From: Prorocentrum cordatum
Taxonomy: Eukaryota > Sar > Dinophyceae > Prorocentrales > Prorocentraceae
Direction: 5' to 3'
NCBI GenBank assembly: GCA_963575745.1
Contig: CAUYUJ010016908.1
Span: 52,501 to 116,500 of the forward strand
Length of the DNA: 64,000 nucleotides
Positions 31,026 to 42,225 of the stretch are shown here, in pieces (position 1 is the stretch's first letter; each line of letters opens with the position of its first letter). Position numbers and translations under genes: made by a program. Under the pieces are notes generated by a model. The model worked only from the letters and a program-made list of their open reading frames with translations. It searched no databases and was not told the DNA's origin.

Positions 31026-32130
31026 AGCAGTCCGATGGATATCCTTAGGGGTCCCATGTATTTCCTCAGACAATCCATCGATTTCCTTGGGAACCCGATG
31101 GATTTCCTAAGGACTCATATTGATGCCCCAAGGATCTCTGTTGATGTTCTAAGAGGCCCCATCGTTTCCCTAAGAAATCCAATAGGTTTCCTACATAATC
31201 CGATGGATGTCCTCAGGGTTCCCATGGGTTTCCTGGGGAAGCTGGTGTGTGTCCAAAGGCATCCGATGGGTTTCATACGGAACCTGATGGATGTCCTAAG
31301 GGTTCCTATGATTCAAATTGGTTTCCTAAGGATTCCGATGGACTTGCTACAGAATCCAATGGATTCCCGAAGGAGTCCGATCGATTGCCTAAGGCATCCT
31401 ATGGATTGCGGACGGAATCCTAAGGATGTCCCAAGGGCTGGCCTGGATGTTCACAGGAATCCGATGGATATCCTAAGGTTTCCGATGCATTCCCAAACAA
31501 TTTATGAATCATATGGATGTCGTAAGGATACCTATACATTTCCCGAGGAACACATATGGATGTCCTAAAGAATCCAATGGATTTCCCAAGGGAGTCCAAT
31601 GGATGTCCTACGGAATCCATTGGATGTCCGAGAACAATTCTGATCGACTTCCTACGGGATCCCCGGGTGGCCTGCGGAAATTACTTGATTCCCCAAGGGA
31701 TCGAATTGATGTCCTAAGGACTCCGATTGATGTCATAAGGATGCCTATAGATGTCCTGAGGAAACCGATGGATGCCCCAAGGAATCATAAGGATCCCCCA
31801 AAGATTCCGATGCATGCCCCAAGGGGCCCCATGGATGTCCTTAGAGTTATCATAGAGCTAATGAAAAGAATCCGATTGATGTCTTAAGGGACCCAATGGA
31901 TTCCCCAAGGAATCCTACGGATGTCCCAAGGGGGCCTATGGATCTCGCAAAGAATTCGATTGACGTCCTAAGAAATCCGTTGGGTGTCCTAAGGAATCCT
32001 ATGGATGTCCTAAGAAATCTCATGGATTCTCCAAGGTACCTCATGGACTTCCTTACGAATCCTCTAGATGTCCAATGGAATCCGATGGGTTGCTGAAGGA
32101 ATACCATGGATGTCCAAATGAATCCCTTCG
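31025..32130 (+). repeat. 21-bp minisatellite, block 3 (inverted)
   Basis: Units around GATGGATGTCCTAAGGAATC in the opposite orientation to blocks 1, 2 and 4; about 50 units. Confidence 0.65.
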
Positions 32131-32139
32131 ATGTCCTAC

Positions 32140-32560
32140 GGAATCTTCAGGACTGCGGGGGGGTCATTTGAGATCCATGGGATACTTCGGGGAACTCACG
32201 GGGTTCCTTCAGAAATCCATAGGGTGATTTAGGACACCCATAGAATTGTTCAGGAAACCCTCAGGTTCCCTTCGGACATCCATCGGCTTCTGAATGAAAT
32301 CTATAATATTATTCAGGATATCCACAAAATCCTTGAGAGGATGTTCATCGGCTCCCTTAGAACATCCATGGGATCCCGGAGGAAATCCATTGGATCCTGG
32401 GTAAATAAAACATTATAAAACGCCTCAGGGCATCCGCAAGATCCCTTTACACATTTCAACGGCATCCTTCGAACATCCAAACGATTCGTGCGGCAATCGA
32501 TGGGGATCTTTAGGACATACACAAGATCCGTTGGGACATCCATCGGGTTATTTAGGAATT
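32140..32560 (-). repeat. 21-bp minisatellite, block 4
   Basis: Orientation returns to that of block 2; more diverged. Confidence 0.55.
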
Positions 32561-33129
32561 CATGCTACACAACATAAGGAGAGATCAACTCTGATTCGAA
32601 ATTTCCCCACGCAATTATCAAGTTCGGCCGTGCCGCCACTCTTCTCCGACCAAATCTTCATTGGCCGTGGATAATAATCACTGAGTGGTTAAAAGGGGGG
32701 TACATTATTATCTGGAGCTGGCGCTTCGTTTGCGTATGAATGAAATCCAGTACGACCAAGACTGAGTCATAATGATCTGACGAAGTCTGTGGTCTGTGCA
32801 AGTGGTATAATCAGATTTCAGCGGCTCTGAATGTGAGTGGCTATGAAGGACATTGGTCTGAGTATGCGTGATGCGTAAGGGCGCGTGTGTCTTGTGAGCC
32901 TGAGTGTGAGCGGCCCTGAATGTGAGTGAGTCTGAGCATGAGCCTGAGCGAAAAAGAGGAACGAGGGAAGAGGAGGCGATAGTGTGGGGGCAGAGGCGCC
33001 ACACCATGAACAATACACCATACCTATGGATGGACGGGGAAAAGCCAATCCGTCGTGTCCGTCGTTCGTCGTCAGTGTCGTCGCCAAGCTTCGTCGTCAA
33101 CATCAGCGTCGTCGTCCAGCCTGGGGATA

Positions 33130-33545
33130 CACCACAGGTACATATTTTTACTGCTACTCCGAGGACATTTCCTGGGGTGCGCTCTGATGACTCTTTTTCG
33201 TCGGACGCGAGGTACAGGCCACCCGCACCAGCGAAAGAGCAAAGCGAGGGCACGACTGAGCTGATTGTCCAGCGTGCAAGAGCGGAAAGAGGACAAAGGG
33301 GCCGCGGGCGGAAAGGGGAGGAGGATGCGTTCAGAGGCGGAAGAATTCCACCATGAGCGGGCCGGGAGGCAGCAGCGGCGCAGCGGCGGGGACCAGGGGA
33401 CCTGGGAGCGCGCGCAGGGCGGGCCACGGCCAGAGGCGCGGGGCAGGCGCTCTGATGAGCAGGCCCTCGAGGAGAACGCAGCCTTGGCCACGAGGGCTCT
33501 CCGGGACGGGCAGAGGCATCGATGCCTCGTCCTCCTCTGAGGCTT
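33130..33545 (-). mobile_element. Family A long copy, partial similarity
   Basis: The low-coordinate end matches the family (GTCAGAGCGCACCCC and GTAGCAG). The other end has CTCAGAGGAGGACGAG before GCATCG. The interior 33262-33350 is shared with 42575-42665. Confidence 0.35.
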
Positions 33546-34189
33546 TTAGGCGTTGCTCAATGGGGGGGGGAGAAGCGTGCACTTCTCGTGCCCCTTTTGG
33601 GCCCTCAGAGGCAACAAGAAACCTTCCGCAAGAAACCCAACCCTGAGATCCCAGGACGTCCATGGAGTCTTTACGTGGGAACGACGCGCTCTCCACCACA
33701 TAACCATCGAAACCCAAGAGACCTGGCGCATCCTGGAGTCGAGCAGGGTGTTGCTTGGCATGGGCCCCCACTGTATCAGGGACCGAGGTCCGAGCAGGAG
33801 GGTCATGGATCGAGCAGCCCGAGCGGCTCGGATAACCCTCGTGGCCACCACCCCCACTGTACTTTTCTTCGCCCACCCCATTTTTAGAGGCCTCCCATGG
33901 GATCAATGTACGTGGATGGGGTCGGGGGATCGCGCCGCATCACCCAAATTCGCCAGCCCAACGGGCCAGAGGCATGTGAAATCTCCGGTTCAATGATGTT
34001 TCTAGATCGCGCGCGCTGGGGATCCCCGGGCAAAGAGCACCCCGGCAAAATACCAGCTAAGCCCCGGTACGGTCCCGGCAAGGTCCCAGCAAAGTCCCGG
34101 CAAGGTCGGGTCAGTGATGCCAGAACTCCCGTGCGCGGCCTCGGGGCACCCCCATTGCGCCCCAATGACGCGCTAATAGGGTGGCACGC

Positions 34190-34740
34190 CCCACGGCCTC
34201 AGGCCAGGAGCGTTCCAAGATGGCCCACGTTGGTCCCAAGACGGCCCAAGAAACGCCTAAAACGCTCCAGGAGGGTTCCCAGAGGACTCTGAGAGGCCAC
34301 GAAGACGCAAATTTCCAAGACTTGTTCATGTGTGTGTTCGGGCGATTTTGCGGTACAGCCTTATCGAGCTGCTGGCCTCCAAGAGGGCCCACAAATGGCC
34401 CAAGATGACGCTAAGACTGCCCAAGAGGCCTCCAAGACGGCCGCAGGTTGGCCCCCCAAGACGGGGCCCAGAAAGGGAACCCGAACAGACATTTCGAGCT
34501 CTCGGCCCAAACAAGTGCCCAGGTAGCCCCCAAAAGGCTCCCTAGAGTCCCCAAAGAGGCCCCAAGGGCCCGCAAGAGGCCCCCAAAGAAGTTCCCAAAA
34601 CCCCCAACAATCCCCCAGGAAGCCCCAAGAGGCACTCAAGAAGCCCCCAAGAGACTCCGCAGAGGATTCAAAACTGCTCCTCAGAGGCTCCCGAAAGCCC
34701 TCCGAAGAGATCCCAGAAGCATCCATGTGGACTCTAACCC
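34190..34740. repeat. Degenerate CCCAAGAGGC repeat
   Basis: Short units of about 12 bp (CCCCAAGAGG, CCCCCAAAGAAG). A related piece at 29640-29745 ends with the same GAGGCATCCA sequence. Confidence 0.4.
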
Positions 34741-34916
34741 ACAACCCAAGCACGTCTCGAAACTCTGATCGAAACTCTGCTGGATCTCTCTTGAGCCATC
34801 CTGGTCCCCTCTGGGGCAATCGGCGGGCTCTCTTTTGACAGGGTGCGAGACACACCTTCTGCCTGCCCTAACGTTCCCCCAAGGCACGAGCACACCTTCA
34901 CGCAACCACCGTGATG

Positions 34917-35150
34917 CGAAGTGGGCTGGCGGAATGAAATAAACGATTCAATCATTGTCATTTTTCTGCGATGGAGAGCTCGCCGATAACCTGACCTTTC
35001 CGCGGCCCCAATCCTGCCTGCCCTGCCGTTCGAAGTGGGCTGGCGGAATGAGCGAAGCGATTCAACAATTTGTCGTTTCTTCTGCGATGAGGGAGGCTGG
35101 GCGGTCACCTAATCTTCCCGCGTTGGGCAGCCCCACGTGTGCCCGCGCGA
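34917..35150. repeat. Tandem duplication, unit about 114 bp
   Basis: GAAGTGGGCTGGCGGAATGA starts at about 34919 and again at about 35033, followed by matching CGATTCAA and TTTCTGCGATG segments. Confidence 0.6.
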
Positions 35151-35296
35151 ACAACTACTGCCCTCCGCCTCTACAGGACCTGCGAAACCGACAAAACGGT
35201 CAGGTCCTCCTGGGGGAAGGGGGGCAAGCCCGAGAATCCTGGTTACCGTCAGACCGTGAAACCAACTCCTGTAGAATTCAGCCCCCGCCCATTTAG

Positions 35297-35480
35297 AGGA
35301 ACGAAGAATGACATAACCATCAAAAACTCCGCGCGGATTTCTAGGATCTGCGCTGGGCCCCCCTCCCTGGCGCGCTCCGCGCGCCAGGGGCGCCGGAGGC
35401 GCCGCCGGGGGGGCCCCGCGCGGATCTAAGAAGTCCGCGCGGAGCGCCAGAACGTGAATGTTTATGCCGTTTTTTTCAGC
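35297..35480. mobile_element. Family C foldback
   Basis: GAACGAAGAATGACATAACC end, arm CTCCGCGCGGATTTCTAGG, loop GGCGCGCTCCGCGCGCC, matching right arm and TTATGCCGTTTTTTTC end. Confidence 0.55.
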
Positions 35481-35492
35481 TTGAAACCTGTA

Positions 35493-35715
35493 TTACTCAG
35501 CCCTCGCCCACTGCTCCGCGACGCAGCGCCCGAGGCTCCGTCGTCGCCGTCGTCGGGTGCCCGGGGCTTCGGCGTCGTCCTCGCCGGCCGCCGTCCCCGC
35601 GGCCGCTGCAGGCGCGCCTCGCGGCGGGGCCATCACCTGCTGCGGCGGCTGCTGCATGCTGGCCTTGGCGTACTGCGGCGACAGGGCCGGCGGCGCGGCG
35701 GAGCCTGTCGGACCC
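35493..35715 (-). CDS. Candidate Gln/Pro/Ala-rich exon
   Basis: Reads ALSPQYAKASMQQPPQQVMA then PPRGAPAAAAGTAAGEDDAE and ends in a TAA at 35493-35495, next to a family C element. The composition resembles low-complexity tails of RNA-binding proteins. A second frame (DDGDDGASGAASRSSG) would splice at CAG before GTTTC into the element. Confidence 0.3.
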
Positions 35716-36096
35716 CCGCCGCGCGGGGAGGGGGGGGGGGGGCGCTGCGACCGCGGCGGAGGAATGGAATGGAGTGGCCAGTGGTCTCAAGGACGGTAAA
35801 ACACGGCAGGCTGGCGAAACTGAGCGGTCTGAGGCTTCGTCTGCACACGAAACCCACCCACTGTCGGAGCTGGCATTGCGGCGGAGGAGCAGCGGGATCG
35901 ATGATCAGCAACAAAAACGAACCCCTGATCCTTTGGAATGGGGTCCAAGTGAGGAGGGCCAAGGACATCAAAGACAACAAAGGTCTTTCTTGCAGATGTC
36001 ACGGACGACACCGCCCATGTGCTTGGGGATTTACCGTAAAAGCCGAGGACCTAAGTTAGGCCACGAATTCAGTGTTGTTGGGGCTTGGGGTTGTAT

Positions 36097-36288
36097 TACG
36101 GCAGGTTCGTGTCGTGCCGACCCCGGCGTTGGTTTCTGACACCGCGGGGATCGTTCAACCTTGAACGATCGGCCGTCTCCGCAACGTCCAAATGTTCAAC
36201 ATCGAACGATTCTGGGTCGCCCGCGGCGTTCAAAGTTGAACGCCGCTGGCGGGGTCGCCGCCGGTCGACACGACGCGAACCTACCGTA
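36097..36288. mobile_element. Family B copy
   Basis: Inverted ends TACGGCAGGTTCGTGTCGTG and its near complement; interior nearly identical to 11090-11281. No coding neighbour recognised. Confidence 0.55.
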
Positions 36289-36714
36289 TTCAGATTCTGA
36301 ATGAATCGAGGTTCGGGGTTTAAGGGCCCCCTAAGATCGATGGGTCCTGAAAACCTGGCGTCTTGAAATGCTCGCACCGGGCGATGTCGCCCTATATCTT
36401 CCCGGCCCCCAGGTGCGTCGCGGATCGACCCCGCTCGGAGCACGCACCGGGAAGGAGGAGTTCAGGGCTCGGGCTCGTGATTGCATGCTGCACTCTTGTT
36501 CGTGACGTCAGATGCAGGATTCGAAGCTCGAGGTTTATACCGATCAGGGCCGAAAACTGAGGAAGCTCTAGGTCCGAGGGTCGAGGACGACCGAGCTCAG
36601 CGGGCCCCGGAAGCGGCAGGGCAATTCGTGCAACGTGTTCAGAACCACTGGCTCTGGAGCATGATGTTATGAAGCCGCCACCCAGAAACTTGAAAAACTG
36701 CTCAAGGATTGGAT

Positions 36715-36915
36715 CTTAAAAAAACAAGGAAAAAACATAGACATCAACTTTTGACGTCTGCGCGGATTTCTCCGATCCGCGCCGGACCCCCCTCCCCGGC
36801 GCGCGGAGCGTGCCAGCGGCGTTGCCGGAGGCGCCGCCAAGGGGACCCAGGCGCCGATCAAAGAAATCCGCGCGGAGCGTGGAACATTTATGTTTATAAC
36901 GTTTCTCTTCTTCGA
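36715..36915. mobile_element. Family C foldback
   Basis: Arms TCTGCGCGGATTTCTCCG and CAAAGAAATCCGCGCGGAGC around a GGCGCGCGGAGCGTGCC loop; TTTATGTTTATAACG end. Confidence 0.55.
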
Positions 36916-37064
36916 AATCTGGAAACGGAAACCGAACAAACATGGGACGGAGCCGGGGAACAACTGCGCAAGAAACTGCAGAACAGAAACGGTAATAACC
37001 TGCTCTGTCGCTGCACGGGCCCACTACAAGGGGGGCCCGTCCACAAGAAACCTTCCACAAAAAC

Positions 37065-37290
37065 CCAACCCTGAGACCCCAGGACGTCCATTGACTCTTG
37101 GTGTGGGGACGTCACGCCTTCCGTCGCAAAACCATCGAAACCCAAGAAACCCAGGGCACCCTGGAGTCGAGCAGGGTGTTGCTTGGCATGGGCCCCCACT
37201 GTATCAGGGACCGAGGTCCGAGCAGGAGGGCCATGGATCGAGCAGCCCAAGCTGCTCGGATGACCCTCGCGGCCACCGCCCAACCACGTG
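37065..37290. repeat. Dispersed repeat, ACCATCGAAACCC family
   Basis: GAGACCCCAGGACGTCCATTG...ACCATCGAAACCCAAGAAAC...GGGCCCCCACTG. Other copies at 33640-33890, 47900-48040 and 56165-56310. Confidence 0.5.
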
Positions 37291-37404
37291 AAACAGCGAC
37301 CTGGGCGGACTGCCGTCGGTTGCGGCGTCCAAGGAGCGGCCTTTGATCGCAGGTCAAGGGTCGAGGATGGCAGCAGCGCCCCCACCCCCAGTCCCCACTC
37401 AGTG

Positions 37405-37625
37405 AGTCGAGGCCACCCAAATGAGGTCGAAGTATATGGGGTCGGAGGATCGCGCTGCGTCGCCGATGCATCGCCAGTGCAGCGCAGACGCATCGGCGAC
37501 GTCGGCGACACGTCGGCGATGCCTCGAGTCGGGCACCACATCGAACCGCAGCGACGCTGTCATCGACCCTCCGACCCCATCTGCCTGGACCCCACTCGGG
37601 AGGTCTGGAATGCTTCCGGGCCGCG
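37405..37625. mobile_element. GATGCATC inverted-repeat element
   Basis: ATGGGGTCGGAGGATCGCGC and complement of GATGGGGTCGGAGGGTCGAT; GCCGATGCATCGCC inside. A single left end recurs at 33895-33960 and the core at 38880-38970. Confidence 0.5.
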
Positions 37626-37889
37626 GGTCATCCAACGGTATCCTTTGTTGGCGGCGGCGCGCGCAGGGGGGTGGGGGGAGTGGGGAAAGGCTTCGTAGAA
37701 GGAGGTTGCTTCTCAGAAGGCGGCGGCCCTACACCCACAGGCGAGGCAAGCGCCTTCTAAGACGCAGCTCCCTTGTAAGAGGCCCTCCCCCCTCTCCCCA
37801 CCCCCCTCTGTCGGGGATGGACAGACCTCCCTTTAGTAAAAGGTGGTTTAGTGAAAACGACTTCGGGCCCAAACCTGGCGGGCGCAAGC

Positions 37890-38149
37890 CTGGAAAATAA
37901 CGGCCACGGCGCCCTCTCGAAAACCGAAAACGGACAATTCACTAATCGACGTGTCACTGTTGGGGGTTCTGTCCACCCCCGATCCTGAAAGGACACGGGT
38001 CCTGGACCCCGGGGACCTGCCACCAAGACGGCCATCTCCGAGGCCCGCGGGGGGCCCCGAGAGCCCGCAGACGTCGAACGACCTCGGGACCCGTTCCCCT
38101 CGGGACCCGCTTCCCCCCTGGCGACCCTCGCACGAGGACGGGGCTACCC
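37890..38149 (-). CDS. Candidate exon interrupted upstream by a family D element
   Basis: Reads APSSCEGRQGGSGSRGERV, then SGVDRTPNSDTSISELSV and GFREGAVAVIFQ, up to CAG before GCTTGC. If the family D element at 38150-38302 and one 8-bp duplication are removed, the frame continues upstream through SRCAVWVA without a stop. No domain recognised. Confidence 0.35.
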
Positions 38150-38302
38150 TTAGGTCGGACATGTCCTCCTAGAGGTGAACTTTGGACGAATTCTGATTTG
38201 CCACAAGAAAAAACAATGTCAATGGTCAAACATTGATCCCGAGACTATTCTTGGATGACTATGTTTGAATTTTCCTCCTGCAGAGGGACACGCCCGACTC
38301 GA
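38150..38302. mobile_element. Family D MITE with 8-bp duplication
   Basis: Exact flanking repeat GGCTACCC at 38142-38149 and 38303-38310. Sits inside the open minus frame described at 37890-38149. Confidence 0.7.
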
Positions 38303-38362
38303 GGCTACCCAGACGGCGCAGCGGGAGGGACGAGCAGTGGGCCGCGGGAGAACGAGAGTCAG

Positions 38363-38565
38363 GGGGACGTAAGACCTGGGTACAAGGGACTCGGAAATCC
38401 CCGACGAGGTCGTCAACAAAAATGACGAGGCCGAGCCTGCATTTTGACGAGGCCTCCCGCTGCAGACATCCCACGAAACTCCTACTCGTCAACATCCGAA
38501 TCGCGGTCGTCAAAAAACGATGGCGAACCCGAGTCCTGGCAAACCCGGGTCTTACGCTCCCCCGA
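38363..38565. mobile_element. GTAAGACCC inverted-repeat element, copy 2
   Basis: Roughly 90% identical by eye to 18263-18460. Possible CGAGAG duplication at the edges. Confidence 0.55.
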
Positions 38566-38571
38566 GAGAGG

Positions 38572-38603
<32 letters not shown>

Positions 38604-39109
38604 CAGGGGGGAGGGGGCGAACGCCCCGAGCGGGCCTTCCGAAGCACGAGAGAGAGAGAGAGAGAGAAACACGCGGCGGCCCCTGGTCAAACTGGCCCGC
38701 CAGATTCATGCTCAGGGCTCCTGGCTGAAATTGGGCGCGGGCCCCCGCTGCAAACCCCCGAGAGCTGAACCGTCAAAATCCATCGAGCCTTGCGCTTCCC
38801 CGACCCCCAGAAGTGAGGTCCCAGAACACGGGGCAGATGCCGGGCCGAGAAAACCCACTAGGCTCCTGGCGATCCCAGGCGACGTCGGCGATGCATCGGG
38901 GCCGTCGGCATGGATAAAGTCGGGCTCCACGTCGAGCCGCATCGACGAGGCATCGGCGATGCGCAGCCGTCCAGGCCTGGGCGAACTCAGAGCGCGGGCG
39001 GAGGTGAGGTGCCAGAGGCAGCGCAGCGGAGGCGCGAGAGGTCGGCTCCTCCTTGATCCCAGGCTCCCCGATCCCTCACCCTCATTATTCCAGACCTTCC
39101 GTCCCTTTT

Positions 39110-39292
39110 ATAGAGAAACGAACAATGACATAAACATAAAAACTCGGAGATCCTCGCAGATTTCTCGGATCGGCGCTGGAACCCCCCTCCCTGGCGCGCG
39201 GAGCGCGCAACGCCAGGGGGCCCAGCGCGGATCCGAGCATTCCACCCGGACCTCGGAGTTGTTATGTTTATGTCATTCTTCGTTTCCCTAAT
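39110..39292. mobile_element. Family C foldback, most symmetric ends
   Basis: Ends GAAACGAACAATGACATAAA and the complement of GAAACGAAGAATGACATAAA; arms around CTCGGAGATCC; shorter loop. Confidence 0.55.
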
Positions 39293-40079
39293 CACCCAAC
39301 CCTCCGCCCTCCTTACGATCTGATCTATGTAGAAGGCTTCCATACATTTCGCTGACTCCTTCCGCACCCTCCGCGGAGCTCGGAAAGCACGGAAGGTGGA
39401 GGCTGAAGGGGCCCTGGGACACACACAAAAATAGACACAAGTAACAGGATTCCCCATATGTTCATATATTTTCTCGTTTTTTGCCTTCCCCCACACTTCC
39501 GATATTTTCCTATAGCTCGGGAATCGACGATTCATTGTGTCTGTGTGTTCGTTTCCTTCCTGAGAGGTGAAGGGATCCACGTGAAACCACTGCTCTGAAC
39601 CGCCCAGGCCCCGGAGGCGAAAGCGCTGGCGGAGGCGGGATGCCGGAGGCAGAGCTGCGGACAAATATCCCCTTCGGGCCCCATGCCCCCCCCCCCCCGG
39701 GCCCAAACCAAACCAAGATCAGCCAGCATCCAATCGGAGAATCGGATCGAGTCGAGACTTTCGTGGGCCCTGGGAACGACAGAGCCGTTTCTTCACCGGC
39801 TCCGTTTTGCCGTTAGTTTGTTGCCGGTTCCGTCGCCGTTGGCTCACCGGCTCCATCGCCGTGTGTTTGCCGGTTCCGACTCCAGCTCCAATCCCGGAGC
39901 CGTTTTTGTTGCCGTTTCGGCTCGCCGTCCCGAGACAAGCTCAGCCAGCATCCCAGGAAGGCCGAGCAACCCCGAGGCGGGGCTGGCCTCTACCGCGGGT
40001 GTGCTCGGCAGTGTGATGCCCCATGTTTGTCACTGTTCCCTCTCCTCGATCCCGTCGAGGAAGTCTGCCAGGAGTTTTG

Positions 40080-41285
40080 GAGTTCGGGGAGGCAGCTCGG
40101 GGCTACCCTGCTGTACGCTGCGGTGTCTGGGGGGACATGCCTCCCCAGGCGGATCTGCATCTAGATAGGCACTCGACTTTGTCGGAATGTAAGCTCTGTG
40201 ACCATCCGTAGGGGTCCAAGCAGCACCGCTGCTATGGCTGCCTTGCGCTTCACGCGTTCAGGCAGCGGCTTGGATTTGATCGCACGGTACGTGCTGTCCA
40301 TGAGACCTCTTCCCCTAAATGGCGTCCTCTTTATACTCGCGGTCTGACAGTCTCGAATGTTCAATTTACGCCGTAGCCTCGAGTGCAGCAGGCTTGGGAA
40401 TGGGTCGCGTGCCGCGATCCGGCACCCTGGATGCAAACGTTTGTTTGGATGGCTCGTCCCTCGACTCTGCCCTCCCCGTCTTCACCCGCGAGGGGGGTTG
40501 GGCAGAGGTTGCCGTCTCGAGCGGGGGTCTTGAGTTCGGTAGCATGGTTGGCGCCCTCCAGCACCCTGTGCAGTCAAGTGTGGGTGGGTGAGCTGTGTGT
40601 TCTGCTCATAGCTGCAACCCACGCTGGCCCAGGGCCGCTGGAAATCTGGACTGATAGCAAGATTTTCTTTGTGTAGATTCGGCCCTGACCAGGACTTGTC
40701 TCGGTTGGGTTTTCTCTGAGATCTGGACCCTGGTCATGGTCAACGCTCATGCAACGGTGGCGCTGCGCAAAATAAAATCCCGCCTGTCTCGGAACCAAAC
40801 CCCTGCACCAAGATATCCGTAACCAGCTCGGTTCGGAAATCGCCAGGCTGACCATCTGGCGCGAGATGGCACTGGAATGCAAGACCACCATGAAGCCCTC
40901 CAGAGCCGGCACAGCACGGCTACAAAAGGGGTGGTCCTGGTCGGCAATTCTCTCGGTATCCTCACGTTTGGGGAGGTGTCGCGGGGGTGGGGCTGAAAGA
41001 TGCGGAGCGTTGCAAGGCTAAGCCCACCCGAGCCCCGCCCGATGTCCCCCCGCTGGAACGAGCTGCAGACCCCGATGGGAATGAGATCTGCAGGGGGTGG
41101 CAAAGCGCTTGTCTGTGAAATCTGCGGGAGACGGGCCAGATCCAGAGGAGCCCCGGCTGCGTTCCCCATGCCCAGGGATCCCCAAGATAGCAGCGGCAGC
41201 CCACTTCTCCCACGCGCTCTGGATCGGGTCCGGGCCTGCCAATCTCCAATGAGAAAAGGAAAATCGCACGAGCTTCACAACACCT
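40080..41285 (+). pseudogene. Decayed non-LTR retrotransposon 3' end with RNase H domain
   Basis: The first block (about 40110-40320) has a zinc-ribbon-like CKLC followed by HRCYGCLALHAFRQRLGF, which looks like the CxxC/HxxxC region after a LINE reverse transcriptase. The second block is an RNase HI domain with its four acidic positions recognisable: DGSSLD at 40448, GELCVLL near 40595, IWTDSK near 40650, and GNRQADHLARDG near 40835-40870. An AHAT motif lies between. A third block has CEIC near 41110. It is broken by in-frame stops (near 40210, 40591, 40676) and at least two frameshifts, so it is not functional. No RT catalytic motif or poly-A tail was found. Such RNase H-bearing LINEs are common in dinoflagellate genomes. 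Confidence 0.6.
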
Positions 41286-41704
41286 AAACCCTTCGACCCA
41301 TTATTCCGGATCTTCCGCCGTCACCTTCCACCCATTGTTCGCCCTGATCGATGTGGGCTTCGCTGACTTACGTACTAGAAAGTCTCCATGAGCGTCGATG
41401 AATTATTCCGTACCTTCCGCGGAGGTCGGAAGTTGAATACTGAGGCTTATCATAATTGCAACATGTATACATCGATGTGGTTATTGAGAATGTGAGGTTT
41501 GTCTGGTGTTGGCAGTGCACTGCTTTGAATTGAAGGCTTCCTGGCCTCGGTTCTTGAAGGAGCGGTGTGAGACGCACCCACGGAGCGGGGGGGCGACCAA
41601 GTCTCTGGCCCCGCTGCTTGTGCAGGCAAGGACCCCTTGTCCAGGGCCGCAGCGTCCTCCTCCTCCGAGCATGGAGGAACACAACCGGGGGGCTGCGTCT
41701 AGTC

Positions 41705-41836
41705 CTTAGTGTGCCCTGGAAGCGACAGGGCCATTTCTTGCCGATTCCGCTTTGTCGTTTCTTTCCCGCTTCCATGTTCAAGACACTTCTCCGAAAACGG
41801 TGAAAAATAAGCCCTGCCGTTTCCGGGGCCCACTAA
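41705..41836. mobile_element. Inverted-repeat MITE with 10-bp duplication
   Basis: TTAGTGTGCCCTGGAAGCGA and complement of TTAGTGGGCCCCGGAAACGG. Exact repeat GCGTCTAGTC at 41695-41704 and 41837-41846. A related left end is at 39765-39800. Confidence 0.65.
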
Positions 41837-41992
41837 GCGTCTAGTCATGCTCATGTCTTTGTGCTGTCTTTCTGGCACCGCGGGGTAGCGAGCGCAGTCT
41901 GAACGGTCTGAAGAGAGAGGGGAGGGGGTGATGGGCCAGCTTCGTCGGAAGGTCGATCAGCCTCCCCTTGCTAAAAAAACGTCCACTTTTCG

Positions 41993-42225
41993 ATCATCGG
42001 ATGCAGCATTCTTCCAGTCGCGACCGACACAATCGGTCGCTACCGATGTTGCTTCAAAAGTCGGTATCGGTCGCGACCGACTTGCTTCAGAAAAGGTCGC
42101 GACAGATCGGTCGCGATCGGTGGCGACCAGTCGCGACCGATTTGAGGATCGTTCGTGATCGGTCGCGACCGACTTGGAGTGCCGATCGGCCGCTACCGAT
42201 CGCAGCCCCAAAATCGTGTATCCGA
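41993..42225. repeat. TCGCGA palindrome cluster, copy 3, with inverted ends
   Basis: ATCATCGGATGCAGCATT at the left and complement of ATCATCGGATACACGATT at the right, suggesting a mobile element. Confidence 0.55.

Noticed and set aside
30150-32130. Heptad-like coding repeats resembling a coiled coil
   Set aside because: The seven-residue period is the 21-bp minisatellite; orientation switches and stops exclude a gene.
33331-33550. Minus frame with EEDEASMPLPVPESPRG
   Set aside because: The start matches the conserved flank and end of family A elements, so it is probably element sequence.
38370-38440. IFVDDLVGDF resembling a reverse transcriptase catalytic box
   Set aside because: It lies in the GTAAGACCC inverted-repeat element; the other copy reads FFDDLVGD with no RT context.
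39295-39620. Minus frame with SEQWFHVDPFTSQEG and YRKISEVWGKAKNEK looked like an exon
   Set aside because: The same DNA recurs at 8600-8760 with no conservation of the protein reading, so it is a dispersed repeat.
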